From the NCBI GenBank assembly GCA_007644065.1, contig VJWN01000010.1, forward strand, positions 1,735,105 through 1,799,104: DNA of 64,000 nucleotides. Direction: 5' to 3'. Source of the stretch: Margaritispora aquatica. Taxonomy: Eukaryota > Ascomycota > Leotiomycetes > Helotiales > Discinellaceae. The notes below the pieces were generated by a model. It searched no databases. It had not been told where the DNA came from and saw only the letters and a list, made by a program, of their open reading frames with translations. Of this stretch, positions 1 through 11,371 are shown one piece after another. Both the position numbers and the translations under genes were made by a program. The number at the start of each line of letters is the position of its first letter. The stretch's first letter is position 1.

Positions 1-1
1 A

Positions 2-178
2 CTGGCGCAGATAGAACAACTAAGAGAGGTCGGACGCCCTTGGATTCCTGTTAATGGTTTGAAAATTCTGCCGGAGCAAGGAATTGCACAGTTTGAGCTC
101 ATGACTGGCCGCACCGCCCCACGACGTATTATGCGAGATGTTATCCGTCGAACGCTGAAGGCAGAATCGGCATCGTAA
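2..178 (+). CDS. C-terminal end of a shikimate/quinate dehydrogenase-like protein (partial, runs off the left edge)
   Basis: An open frame enters the window at base 2 and stops at TAA 176-178, giving 58 residues with no start codon in view. The segment reads NGLKILPEQGIAQFELMTGR and continues APRRIM. This resembles the C-terminal helix of shikimate dehydrogenase domains (AroE, the AROM C-terminus, quinate dehydrogenase, quinate repressor QutR/qa-1S), where a conserved Gln-containing helix is followed by FxxWTGxxAP. Whether the whole protein is an enzyme or a quinate-type repressor cannot be told from this end. The family call rests on one short motif. Confidence 0.5.
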   Translation: MAQIEQLREVGRPWIPVNGLKILPEQGIAQFELMTGRTAPRRIMRDVIRRTLKAESAS

Positions 179-650
179 GAGGGCTGTTCATGAAATAGTG
201 TGCCATGTTAATTCTGGATATCCGAAGAATGAATTAACAAACTCGCACTTGCTAGCCAATGAGGCTATGGTTTTGCCTATGCCATCAAGCCTCAAATCCA
301 TACCCAGAGCTTTTTAGTAATCCGTTCAAGCTCAATGAAGACGTTGCCGCCGTTCATGTTCCTCGCAGACTATCCAGGGCAATACTAAGCGCACTGAAAC
401 TATCGCCTACAAAAGGATCGTCTGGCTACATCTGAGGGACAACAATCTTTCACTGCCTTGCTACTTATGTTTACGATATGAACTTGATCTTGGATGAACA
501 CTGGAGCAATGCAGCCAACCCACAATAGAGGCTAGTATTGCTTAGAAGCGCCGAAGAAGCTTTTAGTCCACCTTTGTATCGCTTCTTAGCCTGGAACCCG
601 AAAGTTCGGTACACACATGTGTCTTTTGACTTAGTTCGAGCTAGGGATGG
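179..650. other. Intergenic, no gene seen
   Basis: 472 bp between the partial dehydrogenase-like gene and the membrane protein. A short minus-strand open frame at 471-668 has no splice partners and no recognisable composition. It is most simply the 3' end of the left gene plus the promoter of the right one. Confidence 0.5.
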
Positions 651-1658
651 ATGTCGATGTTGAACCACACGTCTTCTGCGTCACTAATTTTATCTGCGCA
701 CAAATTCATCTTCTTTCGCCATCTATTTTCAATGCAATATACTCGCTATCCTTACATCTACAATCATGGGAACTCGCCAGCCGGGCCAAAAATCTATGTC
801 CCTGCGACAAACACCCGCCGTCATGGATCAGGAGACCGACCTTTCCGGTCTCATGCCCCACTCTATTCCACAACGCACTTTTTCAAACTTCACGGACATG
901 TCTTTGTCTTCATACAGGTCATCATCGGAACCATAGTGATCTGGAGAGAGACATTTTATTCTGAATGGGAGGCTGTTGTCCTCTACTGTTTGTTGCTTGG
1001 GTTAATCCAGCTGGCGATGCTGCTAATTATGCATGATGAGCAGTATGGTTCGCAGGCCAAGAGAATGACACGACTTGAAATGAAATTGCAAAACCACAGA
1101 CGAAAAGTCGATGCCAACTTGAATAACCTATGCTATAACAAGCGGGAAATTGAGGATGATGTCTGTTCTAAGGATACTAGGATTATGACTACGGCAAATG
1201 TCATGAAGGACCAAAGCGAAGGAGAGGATTGGGTGATGGTTTCATCCACAACTCCCGAAATCCAACTCGATCCGGGCATCTCTCATCCTGCACATCTACC
1301 ATCAGAGTCAACTTCAAAGCCGACAACCATAAAAGCCTCAAGCGTAGTCTTGGGCGAAGCTTTGGAACCCCTTCTCCTCGACGCACTTCTTCCTTCAGAA
1401 TTACACGATCAAAGTTTTTCCATCAGATTCGCCCTCTATGCAGTCACAGCTTTCACAATATTCCATGGATTCCTGCTCTTTTTCACCCTATTCGAGATTT
1501 ACAGGGCAAATTCTGAGGGCAAAGAGGGAGATATACCCGTCATTGTCAGGGAGATGTGGGAACTTAGCATATTTTTTAGCACACAAGTTGTCCTCTACGT
1601 CGTTTGTGCGTGGTTCTATCTTCGGAAACGGAAGCTGAGGAGGGAGAGGAAGCGGTAA
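651..1658 (+). CDS. Predicted four-helix membrane protein, 335 aa, function unknown
   Basis: A single-exon frame of 335 codons starts at ATG 651; a second in-frame ATG at 732 is an equally possible start. Hydrophobic stretches lie at about residues 83-98, 108-127, 260-284 and 304-324, arranged as two hairpins. Between the hairpins is a roughly 130-residue polar segment beginning with charged, coiled-coil-like sequence (about 135-170) and then Ser/Thr/Pro-rich. The protein ends in a basic tail (RKRKLRRERKR), which would favour a cytosolic C-terminus. I recognise no family. Codon use and the two symmetric membrane pairs make it likely to be a real gene. Confidence 0.6.
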   Translation: MSMLNHTSSASLILSAHKFIFFRHLFSMQYTRYPYIYNHGNSPAGPKIYVPATNTRRHGSGDRPFRSHAPLYSTTHFFKLHGHVFVFIQVIIGTIVIWRETFYSEWEAVVLYCLLLGLIQLAMLLIMHDEQYGSQAKRMTRLEMKLQNHRRKVDANLNNLCYNKREIEDDVCSKDTRIMTTANVMKDQSEGEDWVMVSSTTPEIQLDPGISHPAHLPSESTSKPTTIKASSVVLGEALEPLLLDALLPSELHDQSFSIRFALYAVTAFTIFHGFLLFFTLFEIYRANSEGKEGDIPVIVREMWELSIFFSTQVVLYVVCAWFYLRKRKLRRERKR

Positions 1659-2387
1659 TTGAAACTCTGTTAGGGAGTCACTTAAGGGATTTGCTGAGCT
1701 GGAGCCTACTTTAAATACAGACGAGAAATGGGCTCGAGTTTGGTGGGCACGATGTGCCCACGAAAGACATTGTTGCGGATCGTGATGCTCTTGCCTGAGA
1801 TCACTTGCGAGATGGACACTTGTATATCTTTATAACAGATTGGAGAAGTTTTATTATCTCTATAGTTATCAGCCAGGCATTACTTTGTGCGTACTGTACA
1901 TTAGTAGTCTTGCCAATCGCATAGACGAAAAACAATAAGGGCTCTTTTCGTCAATTTCAATAGCTATTTCCAACATTTGGTTCTACGTCACCGTGCGTAA
2001 CTTGTTTTTCAACTCTCAGTTAACCTGACCCGAATTTTCTCTTTTCTCCATTTTCCCACTTCTTTTTCTTTCTGCAAAGGGGGTAGACGAGCAGACTCGC
2101 CCAATAATTACGTCCACAGCATATGCTTTTTCTAGCCAATACATACCATCGGTCGTGGTGATGTTTGCAGCTAAGCTATTGTCTCAGTTAGGTTCAGTGA
2201 CACGAGGTCATCTAGGCATGTTGGCTGCGCGGTGCAGTGCAGTGCCGTGCGGTAGGAGGTGAGACACGATCGATGCTTACATCTATCCTTTTGGGTAACC
2301 GTACTTCAACGTCGGTCAACCTTATAGTCCCTTACAACGCCTCCTCTCCCTAAAGATAACCTCAGAAGAGTTTTGCTCTTCACAGCC
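1659..2387. other. Intergenic between convergent genes, no gene seen
   Basis: 729 bp shared by the 3' ends of the membrane protein (+) and the Zn2Cys6 regulator (-). Small open frames near 2306-2497 overlap the regulator's 3' end and are its shadows. I see no RNA gene or repeat here. Confidence 0.5.
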
Positions 2388-5232
2388 TCACGACCACTCT
2401 GTGGGCGGAAACATACTGAGCCCCATGATGGACGACCCAAATTGTTCCATATGCTGGTTGGGCATCTCGCAGCCATTCGCGAACCCATCCATACCATCCA
2501 TAACCATGGTTCCTGGCGTCGACTCCGTCGCCGAGAAGAGGTTGTCGTACTGGTGCTGGTACGCAGCCCCTTCTGGTAAGGCCATGGGTTCCGTCGTCAT
2601 TAAATCACCTGATGCCGAAATCGGGTCCGTCATGCCTTGCCCCAGGAAGTCAACATCCCCAATTGCGTATAAGTCCTGCACTAATCGCTCAATGTAAGGC
2701 GGATCAGCAACAGTACTTTGACCCTCAACCTCGCGACATCTCCACGCCTCAAGAACGGATTTCGCCAGCACACGATGCGCATTGCTCGATAAGTCATACA
2801 AGCCCTCTTGGATCCCGTACATATCCTCAATATGCTTCCACGCCGCATCGACCAGAGGAGTCGGCTTCGTCCGCTTCCGGAGCTGTCGGGCAACATACAG
2901 CGTCGACTCAAAATAGACGCGGAAGTCGAGCCGTGAGAACCACGCAAAGCCCGTATCCGCCGAGACGGCCGTGATCTTGTTCTGTATCTCAACCTCGCCA
3001 ACAGCAGTACGGAATATACTATCAGTCGAGCATTCGCCGGCGCCGGCGCCGGCGTTGATTGGGCCGGCACGGCCGGGCAGGAAGCAGTAGGAGCTAGGTG
3101 ACGGCTCGCTCGTATCGCCGACCGGGGTATCCGGGGGCCGAAAGGTGTCGGTAAGGTGCTTGAGAAGACAATCAATAACCACGGCGGCCATGCGGTGTGC
3201 GGGACTGCTGGTAGGGTTGCATTGCTTGTCCCGGATATGCTTCATGTCTCGTTCGAGTTCGTCGAGGAGGGTGCTGTAGTAGCTGATGTGTTGCTGGTCG
3301 GCCGAGGGCTTGTGGGTTTTTTCGTTGGCGCTGTTAGTCTGGTCACAGCTGTTCATGTTGCCGCTGTGGCTCGTGACCTCGGACGCTTTTGTTGCTAGAG
3401 GGTCGACGGTCATACCCATCTCTAGACCTGGTGTGCGGGTCATAAACCGTGCCATTTTGTACACTATGATGCAGAGGACCATCTCGGTGGGGCCATCTCG
3501 ATCTGAGAACGGCTTTGTGGCGGCGGGGTATATGTCTGCGTCGTTGAGGTTCCGTGGTCCGGGTGTGTGGGAGTCGCGAGGGAGCAGTGAGTGCCCTAGG
3601 CCGGCGCCTAGCGCAAAATGGGCATCTTGCAGCACAAGCTGCCACCAGAGTCGTCGCCGCATCTCAGTCTCGAACGGGCTCAGACCTAGACGCTCGCCGT
3701 CTTGGTGTAGTCCCATCCGTTGCCCGATACGCAAAGCTACACCGCTGAGAATCCAGGATGCTGAACGTTGACTCCGTGGTCGGTTGTAGAGAGACATCTG
3801 GGTGAGGTCAGAGAGGTTGTCGAGATACACACGGCAAGGGATGTCGGGATACCTACAGTATACACGGCTAGAGTTTGAATAATGACCAAGTCGTTCTTGC
3901 AAAGAAAGTCCTGATTTCTCAATGTTCGTGTAGTGCCGGACGAAAAACGAGTGAACGCCTGGTCCCGAGGCATGCCCAGGTACTCCTGCGTCTCCTTCTC
4001 ACTCATAGCAATGATAGCCATGAGAAAGATAGCAAACAGCAGGCCTTGGATATTCTGTGGTATGTTCTCTATACCAACGCATGCCTCGACAAGATATGGC
4101 TGAAGAGAGGGAACGTGGATAACCTTGCTGAGGGGATTCACACGCTCGATATAAATCTGCCACAACCGAAAGACGTGGGCACTAGTGGGCCAGAGGTGAG
4201 CCGTCGCATAGGACGCCGTCATTTCATCATTGCCAAGCAGGCCCATGTCAGTGTCAAGATCCTCAGCTGTAGAGGGTAGAGTGTTGGTAGTAACGGTGCT
4301 GTAGCTATGACTTGTGCCTTCTGATGCAACTCCAAGAATCGTGCTGTCATTGTCGAGAATTTCGCGCATTGCGCGTACCTAGTATGGATAGTGTCAGAAC
4401 TTGAATATTGTATCTTTTTCGTCACCAAATGTTTGGTTTAGAAGGCCGTCGGCGATAAAAAACACAACGCAGCTCGGCTCACCTCTTCATGTACTGACTG
4501 TAGATAGCCGTCTTCCATGAAGGAAACCGTGCCATCGGCATACTCTACCAACTTGCCGTCGGGCTGCCGGAAAGGTGTCCATCGCGATAAAACATCCTCC
4601 ACGTCCTTGACACTGGAGCTGTGTTGAGCCACTGGTGCAATAGGCTCAGGGACCGGAGATACTGAGCTGGACGAGGAGGACGGGCGTTCTGGGACACCAC
4701 GTCTTGAGCCAGCAGCCTCTTGAAGGAGCTGCTCGCAGCGGTCCAAGTGTCTCTTCAGCTCATGTTTATGTGATTGACGCGGCCGGGTTGGTGCCCGTAT
4801 TGCTTGGACACACTGGGCTCCAGCCTGAATAAGGACCATCGTAGGGTTAGCCTAAAATAGTAAAATGGGTGTATGGGTACCACACGTGTGCAATGGACTG
4901 ACCTGTATACAAGACGCACAAGGGAAAGTCCGGGGACAGCGGATCTTGCGGTACTGGCATCTTATCTGTAGGATCCGAAGTCAGTATTGCCTTTCTCTGG
5001 AAGGACAGAGCCAGATTAAGCGAGTGGGTATTAGGAAAACGAAAGTGACAGTGCCAGATTAAATGCGTGAGTATAAAGAATACGAAAGCGACAGTGCTCC
5101 GGATTGACATACACAGGACAAGATCCGTCGTGGAGGTGGTGCGGATGATGATGATACTGACGGAGTAGTGGCTGTTGTACTTGACGGTGCGGTGCCCGTC
5201 GCGGGATCTGGCACGGGCGGTAGCGGCTCCAT
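2388..5232 (-). CDS. Zn2Cys6 fungal transcription factor, 818 aa
   Basis: Five exons on the minus strand: 5232-5113, 4965-4903, 4824-4483, 4378-3857 and 3797-2388. The introns are 147, 78, 104 and 59 bp, and the coding total is 818 codons plus stop. The DNA-binding cluster is assembled across exons 1-3. Cysteines fall at residues 40, 43, 50, 56, 59 and 66, exactly CX2CX6CX5CX2CX6C, with a basic segment CQYRKIRC between. A Ser/Pro linker follows. From about residue 235 comes the fungal_trans (PF04082) regulatory domain, including WILSGVALRIGQRMGLHQDG and the ETEMRRRLWWQLVLQD block around residues 360-410. Its start lies 1.3 kb from a divergently transcribed MFS pump, which suggests, as inference, that it controls that transporter. 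The target pathway is not visible. Confidence 0.9.
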
Positions 5233-5335
5233 GGAGATTTAGTCACCGGGTTGAGAAGAATGGTCTGTCTGTCGGCAGCGTCTAAAGTGTTTGGGTGTTT
5301 GGGTATTGGGTATTGGGCATTAGGTATTTACTTAT

Positions 5336-5359
5336 TCATATCATATCATATCATATCAT
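5336..5359. repeat. (TCATA)n microsatellite
   Basis: Roughly four to five perfect copies of the pentamer TCATA lie about 105 bp upstream of the regulator's start codon, inside its likely promoter or 5' UTR. Confidence 0.85.
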
Positions 5360-5539
5360 GAGTGGTGATGATGGGAGGAGGACAACAGGCTCTAGCGAGT
5401 TTTCGTGGGCGGGACAACCAACGTGGCTGACTAATCACAATCTTGGACGGGGCCCGTTCATACAGGGGGGACGGAGTCCGCATATTTCCCATAGTTAGTC
5501 CCTGCAGACCCGTCCTTCACCACACTACATACTACTACT

Positions 5540-5957
5540 GTGGGTGTCACAATTCATTGCGCAAAGGTTAGCAGAGCCGCAACACCTTGACTCATGTTGA
5601 ACTAATTTTACCATTTTACTATCTAGGGAATCGAACTCTTCTTTTATCGTTAAATTCTATTACTCTTTTACAATACTAAAAATGTATTTTTCTAATTCTT
5701 TTACGAATTTGTTTTATTGCTATTCGATTTTATTTTTATTAAATTATAGCTTTAAACTCGGTTACAGTTTTCGATCTTTTATCATAGAAGTCTTGCTCTA
5801 TCCAAAAATTGCATTCGTTTTACAGTATTGTATTTATCCCTTCTAGGCTCTTAGGGGCGCTAGGAGGGGTTAACAGGGCTATATTAAATGTTTTGATATT
5901 AAGGAGTTGCGGTATTGCGGCTCTGCTGAAGCCTGCGCAATGAATCGTGGCACCTAC
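5540..5957. mobile_element. MITE-like element with about 50 bp terminal inverted repeats and an AT-rich core
   Basis: The left arm begins GTGGGTGTCACAATTCATTG at 5540. The reverse complement of the right arm begins GTAGGTGCCACGATTCATTG, ending at 5957. The two arms then share GCGCA and the block GCAGAGCCGCAA, giving about 50 bp of inverted repeat in which most mismatches are C/T or G/A transitions. The 300 bp core is strongly AT-rich against its GC-balanced flanks, and no transposase frame is present. TA dinucleotides flank both arms (5536-5537 and 5958-5959), compatible with but not proof of a TA target duplication. The pattern suggests a non-autonomous DNA transposon altered by RIP-like C-to-T change. 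Confidence 0.6.
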
Positions 5958-6296
5958 TAGGTAGTGTGTCACATGTAATATCTTATATACATACATATAT
6001 ATATATCTGATGTAAGCAGAGCTGAAGCTTCCTTTATTGTTCGTATCACCTTGGAAGCATTCGCTGGCCCATGATATGTTAAATAAGGTTTTATACAGAA
6101 TAGACATCTGCCAGTCGAATGCGGTTGCCTTCGCAGGTAAGACGGGGGCCACTTTGTTGTATTCTCGGGTCTAAGCACTTACCGCAGCGGAACCCGTCCT
6201 CTCCTGTTGTACGAGCTAGGAAAAGGATCAGTATTTGTCCGTATGTCCTTCACTTCCAACACTCTACCGGGTACGGAACACAGCAATGACCTTTGA

Positions 6297-6337
6297 AGGA
6301 TGGGATGGGATGGGATGGGATGGGATGGGATGGGATG
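6297..6337. repeat. (TGGGA)n microsatellite
   Basis: About eight uninterrupted copies of the pentamer TGGGA lie 240 bp upstream of the MFS start codon. It is not a terminal telomere tract (fungal telomeres are usually TTAGGG). Confidence 0.9.
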
Positions 6338-6573
6338 CCGTAATACCTACATAAACTGATGTCCGTTCAATTCGCGCCTTTCGTTTGCTTCCGAGTGGCT
6401 GATATATTCCTAGGTAAGCTCCTGCTCGATGCCTACTATATGGTAGCTTTGGATTGCTCAATTGCTGCAGCACATCAACCAACACTCATTTGCTTTTCTA
6501 GTCCCCCAATTCATTTTTCATTTCCTCACAAAGAATCATCTCCGTCTCCGACTTTGGCCTCCAGCCTCACAAA

Positions 6574-8543
6574 ATGGACCAAGCCGTGGGCCAGGAAAAG
6601 GTTAGCGAGCTGGATGGCTCGCGCAACCAAAACAATGTCGAGCTGAGCTCCGTCGACGAAAAGAAGCCAAAAGTCAACTCGAGCGACAAGGATGGATTTA
6701 CTACGGAAGAAGAGCAGGAGGACGAGTCCCAATATCCTAGTGGCATCCGCCTGGGCCTTGTTATGCTCGCGCTCTGTCTCGCCGTCTTTCTCGTGTCTCT
6801 GGACAACAGCATTATCTCCACTGCCATACCAAAAATCACGGATGAGTTCAACAGTCTTGGTGATATAGGATGGTACGGCAGCGGTCCGTATTCCGAATTC
6901 CTCTCTCTTCTATTGCAAATCTAGCCCTTATTACATTCCAACCCAGACTGACCTCAGTTGTCTCCTCTAGCCTACTTCCTGACCACCGCCGCCCTTCAAC
7001 TGGTCTACGGAAAATTCTACTCTTTCCTGTCTATCAAATTCGTGTACTTAGCCGCCATTTTCATCTTCGAGTTCGGCAGCGTCCTCTGCGGCGCGGCGAC
7101 ATCCTCAAAAATGTTCATTGTCGGTCGTGCCATCGCCGGCGCCGGCACTGCGGGTGTCTTCTCGGGCTCACTGATCATCTTAGCCCACTCAGCACCACTT
7201 CGCCGGCGCCCTCTCTATACCGGTCTAATAGGAGGCGTCTACGGTATCTCAAGTGTCGCCGGTCCGCTGCTTGGAGGGGCCTTTACTGACGGTAAGTACT
7301 CCCATATCCGCCGAGCTGGCTATAATGGCAGATTGACAAACATTTTTCTCACGATGTAAGGGGTCACGTGGCGTTGGTGTTTCTACATCAACCTACCCAT
7401 CGGTGGTCTTGCTCTGCTTGTCATTGCTGCCCTCTTCCCGGAGCCAGCCCGAAAGATTGATGCCGCAAAGGGGTGGAAGGATAGGGTTATGTCGTTCGAC
7501 CCCATAGGGACTATGGTCTTGATACCTGATATCATTTGTCTTCTGCTGGCTTTGCAGTGGGGTGGTACAACCTATGTAAGTTATCAGACTCTGGCAGCGA
7601 TATTCCTCTTGGGCTCATACTGGCCGACTCACAGGCATGGTCCAACGGCCGTATCATCGCCCTTCTCGTTCTCTTTTCGGTCCTCCTCATCATCTGGATT
7701 CTTCTCCAATACTTTCAAGGCGACCGCGCCACTGTTCCCGGACGCATCATTCGCCCGCGATCAATCTGGAGCGCCTGCATGTTCAGTATGTGCTGTGGTG
7801 CCGTCTTTTTCATCGCAGTCTACTATCTCCCGATCTGGTTCCAGGTCGTCAAGGGGGACTCAGCCGTCCAATCCGGCATCGATAACCTGGCCCTCATCCT
7901 CGGCGTGACGGTCGGTTCAATCTTCGGCGGCGCTCTGACCACTGTATGGGGCCAGTACGCGCCCCTTATGGTCGTCGGGGCGGCGTTGTCGAGCGTCGGG
8001 TTCGGACTGATTACCACCTTCAACCCTGATATCTCAAGCGGGCGCTGGATCGGATATCAGGCCCTGGCGGGTTTCGGTCTTGGCATCAGCGCACAGCAGC
8101 CCCTCGTGGCTGTCCAGAATGTGCTCCCGCTTATCGATGTCCCTACGGGTACGACGCTGCTAGTGTTTATGCAGACGATCTCAGGATCGATATTCAACAG
8201 CGTCGCCCAAAGTATCTTCTACAACAAGCTTCAGCAGAACACCATCGAGTATGCGCCCGGGCTGGATCCAGCCATCGTCCTAGGCACGGGTGCTACCGCC
8301 ATACAGTCGACGATTCCGGCAGAGTATTTGGGTGGCGTGAAGCTCGCATATAACAATGCTCTTAATCAAGTCATGCTCATCTCAACGGTTATAGCGGCGG
8401 TCAGCGTCATCTTCGGATTCACTATGGAATGGCGGAGTGTCAAGGACAAAGACAAGAAGAAGGTTGATGTGGCAGCTGCTTCGGAGGTAGCATCGCGATC
8501 TGAGGCCGGCAAGGGTAAACACACAAAGTCTTGTTGTGTCTAA
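6574..8543 (+). CDS. MFS drug:proton antiporter, DHA2/14-TM type, 584 aa
   Basis: Exons 6574-6883, 6971-7291, 7361-7575 and 7635-8543; introns of 87, 69 and 59 bp. The total is 584 codons plus stop, the usual size of 14-helix DHA2 pumps (gliotoxin, HC-toxin and aflatoxin efflux carriers belong to this family). An acidic, charged N-tail of about 60 residues precedes helix 1. Family motifs seen are [17 protein letters not shown] (motif D), a degenerate motif A after helix 2, [15 protein letters not shown] (motif B region) and [16 protein letters not shown] (motif C). [13 protein letters not shown] is also a signature of this family. It ends in a Lys/Ser-rich cytosolic tail ([10 protein letters not shown]). 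It would export small hydrophobic compounds at the plasma membrane. The substrate is unknown; the divergent Zn2Cys6 neighbour is the obvious candidate regulator. Confidence 0.93.
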
Positions 8544-9105
8544 AGATGTACGTGGGATGCTATACGCAGCTCTCGCGAACAACTATCTGACCATATATAA
8601 TAAAGATACTCTCCCCTCCCCCCTGTTTTGCTTGTCATTGCCATCATAAGACATGCTAGGGGGAAAAGCCAACATCACTCGCATTGCTCATCGATCATTC
8701 ATTAGCCACGAGTCTGTGATTCGGGGTATCCCAATATGACCAGCACTAAATAGCGTCCACCATAACTTTTTAAAGCGATTCAAAACAATTGCTTTCGTTC
8801 GAAGTCTTTTTCGGAGTTCAGAAATTGTAAGCTGGGTTTCTGTTTCGTTTCAGTTGCAATTTTCGAGTCGGTCGTCTTGTAAATAACTTTTCGAAAGGTT
8901 CTACCTCACAGGTGATTGGTGGGGGGGGGGATTCTTTTTGCATCAGTGAGCGATCGAGTGCTATTTAGTGAGGGTCCTAGACTAGTACTAAGTGGCACCA
9001 AAATCTTCTACCTCTACCATTACTTTCATATCCCAATTTACTAGCTTCTGAAATGATATCAGAGATATCAGAGTAGTTTCTTACAACTCTTCTACATCCG
9101 AGCTA
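8544..9105. other. Intergenic between convergent genes, no gene seen
   Basis: 562 bp of 3'-flanking DNA for the MFS gene and the following minus-strand gene. It includes a run of ten G at about 8922-8931. No coding or RNA feature is supported. Confidence 0.5.
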
Positions 9106-9766
9106 CTACCCCTTCTGTCCTTTCTTCTTACTATTTTGCTTGCCAGAGACTCTCTCACTCGCATTCTTCTCTTTCGCTTTCGACTGGCCAAGACCGGTCC
9201 TCCTCAACCTGCTCAAGAACTTCTCGTTCTTCAAATTCTCCTTTGTAATGCCAAAGACAGCCTGATAAATCGGGCCCATGTCATGGGGTCCCCACGGTCG
9301 AGCATCACCACTTGCTCTGCGCTTCTCAAAGAAATTTTGGAGACAAGATTTGATAGCGGCTTCGATGGTTATTGTCTCGGGCGTTGGTACTCCGTTACTG
9401 TTTTCATCGGATTCGTTGGAATTATCTAGACAGAGAGACTCAAATTCTGGGATCTTGTTCAGCGATGGGGCCGAAACCAGTGTGGCTTTAATCATCTTGG
9501 CTTCTTCGGGTGAGAAGTAAGGCCCGCTGATGTATAGCTCATCGGTTGTGGCCAAGGTGCGTGCTTCACTGGCTCGGTTGCTGGCTCGGTTGCAGAGATC
9601 ATAGAGTAGGACGTGGATCTGCTCATATTAGCACATGTGTTAACAGGATGACAGGTGTGGTTACCTTGTACCAGATCTCCGAGTTTGATTGGAGGCTTGA
9701 CAGAGTCGATGTTGAGGCGCAAGATTGTTCCATTTTCGCAGCATCAGGTAATTTCGATCTGGCCAT
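9106..9766 (-). CDS. Small basic-tailed hypothetical protein, 204 aa
   Basis: Two exons on the minus strand, 9766-9665 and 9618-9106, joined across a 46 bp intron with the 3' end GAGCAG. The total is 204 codons plus stop. The start gives MARSKLPDAAKMEQS; the junction gives IWYK/IHVLLYDLCN. The middle is acidic and Ser/Asn-rich (about residues 90-115). The last 35 residues are strongly Lys/Arg-rich (for example KKKGQKG at the end), as in nucleic-acid-binding or nucleolar proteins. I recognise no domain. The clean splice and continuous frame support a real gene. Confidence 0.5.
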
Positions 9767-11371
9767 CTTGATTATCTTGTTTTAAGTGAGGGATTGAGCA
9801 AGAAGTTTTTTGAAGAGCCGCTTTTCAGATGATGGAAGACATGCGAGGCGGTGAAGTGGTAGAGAATTCTGGCAGGTTGAGATGGCGCAAGAAAGGTTGT
9901 CATAGGGGGATCAAGTAGATGTGTAAAATGGGCGTCGTTCTGTTCCCAAGTGGGTGGTAGTTGAAATACAGCATGTGCCTTCCATGCATGGAAAGTAAAA
10001 TCGAAGCATCTAGCTAGCATATCTCCTAGGCTGTCGTTATCCGACGCCAAGTATTATGTGGGTGCAACTTGTTTAAACGAGAGAATGCTTCCGACAGTTG
10101 GTTTCATTTTCTCCCTACCGTGTTCTATCTATAGCAAATATATGAGAGTGGTAGATATACATTAGCTGATAGTTCGTGTTAGATCAGCCAAGATCAGGTT
10201 TGCCTAAGGTGAGCAGAAGCCTTAGTGGTCAGAATTTGTAATGTGCATCATAAAGGCGCACATTCAGATAGACTGGATAATGTGTGGAGTTGAACCTCGG
10301 TGGGGAGACTCGATGATGGCATGCCGGCTAGAGTCCGTTGGTCTAGGCACTAGCAACACTTGAGACTTCTAGCGCAAGCATACTTTTGGACGTTTTAGTA
10401 TCCAACCTCCAAGTCTTAAATCTATCAAAGAAGCTTGTGATTTGCAGTTCATTCTATTAGAATGAAATCCTCAATCTTTGAAATCTTGGGTTAGAGAATA
10501 GGTAAGCGAGCCCCTCTTCGATCACGTGTCTGACAGTCCTCAGAGCATGGTCTATCTCATCCAATTGGGCTGACCAAGAAGGGGAAAATTGTGACGATAT
10601 TTAAGGCTATCAAAGAGCTTTGACAGCGAATAAGTTACATATCGAGTTGCAGCGCTACCGTTTTGGCCATTCCGAAAGGTCATGAAAAGCCACTCGGCTT
10701 TTACCTCATTGAGGACAACTTCATTTGTTCTACACCTATAACAAGATTAGGCTTAAGCATGCAGAAAATAACAGCCAGGTTTACGAATTCTCAATAGGCC
10801 GTCGTTCAGAATAGCAGCACGATACTCTTGGACGCGAGGCAATCTTTAATTATCCTGATTTGTACTTCACGTTCCTATACCGGGAGCACCCTTGCAATCC
10901 TGTCGAATCAAAATTAGAACCTTGCATCCTATCAAAAAGGAGAGGTATCGTGCGAATTGAGCATAGCTTTAGGTATCATTGATGAGTAAGGGGCTGAGTG
11001 ACCACCATTTCAATTGTAAGCAATAAGCGACGTCACGTGCAAGATGGCTCAGACTATACCTTACACAGCTAAATTGAGACTATCTTTCTTCCATTTGTCC
11101 TTCGACCACTGATGTCCGGCCATATCCTAGAGATTTCAGAGCTATGGTCTATTTGTGTCGAGTTTCATTGTATTAGGAAGTGGGGGTAATGGAGAATCTT
11201 TTGTACTTAAGGGACGGTTGAAATCCAAATTGTATTGTTCTCCATCAACTCAAACAATCTCAATTTTCTATTTTTCTTAGGTCTTCTTTCCTATCGTCAG
11301 TTTCCTTGGTTATTTTTTTGCCCTCTTTACATTTCTTTACAAACATTCTCTTTTACACGATCATTTTCATC
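9767..11371. other. Long intergenic region, no gene supported
   Basis: 1.6 kb between two start codons. A minus-strand frame at 9772-10050 begins with TTG and leads straight into the 204-aa gene's start, so it is most likely 5' UTR. Around 10290-10360 there is a tRNA-like box pair on the minus strand whose stems do not pair (see rejected items). The last 200 bp before 11372 are CT-rich, as expected of the secreted protein's promoter. Confidence 0.5.

Larger units (their letters stand above)
5233..6573. other. Divergent intergenic region of the regulator/MFS pair
   Basis: 1.34 kb between two start codons. It holds a (TCATA)n run at about 5336-5359, the inverted-repeat element at 5540-5957 with its AT-rich core, and a (TGGGA)n run at about 6297-6337. 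The pump's promoter probably lies in 6340-6573, which is CT-rich just before the ATG, as is common in fungi. No gene is seen. Confidence 0.6.

Noticed and set aside
5620..5650. T-loop-like GTTCGATTCCC on the minus strand inside the AT-rich element
   Set aside because: No D-arm, anticodon arm or acceptor stem can be drawn; it lies within the inverted-repeat element.
6297..6337. TGGGA repeats as an internal telomere tract
   Set aside because: The unit is a pentamer TGGGA, not TTAGGG, and occurs once in unique DNA.
9772..10050. 92-codon minus-strand open frame
   Set aside because: It starts with TTG and runs directly into the start of the 204-aa gene, so it is most likely 5' UTR.
10290..10365. 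tRNA-Ser/Leu-like stretch on the minus strand around AGGTTCAACTCC
   Set aside because: The T-stem has a mismatch, the anticodon stem pairs over only three bases and the A-box is off consensus. At best it is a decayed tRNA.
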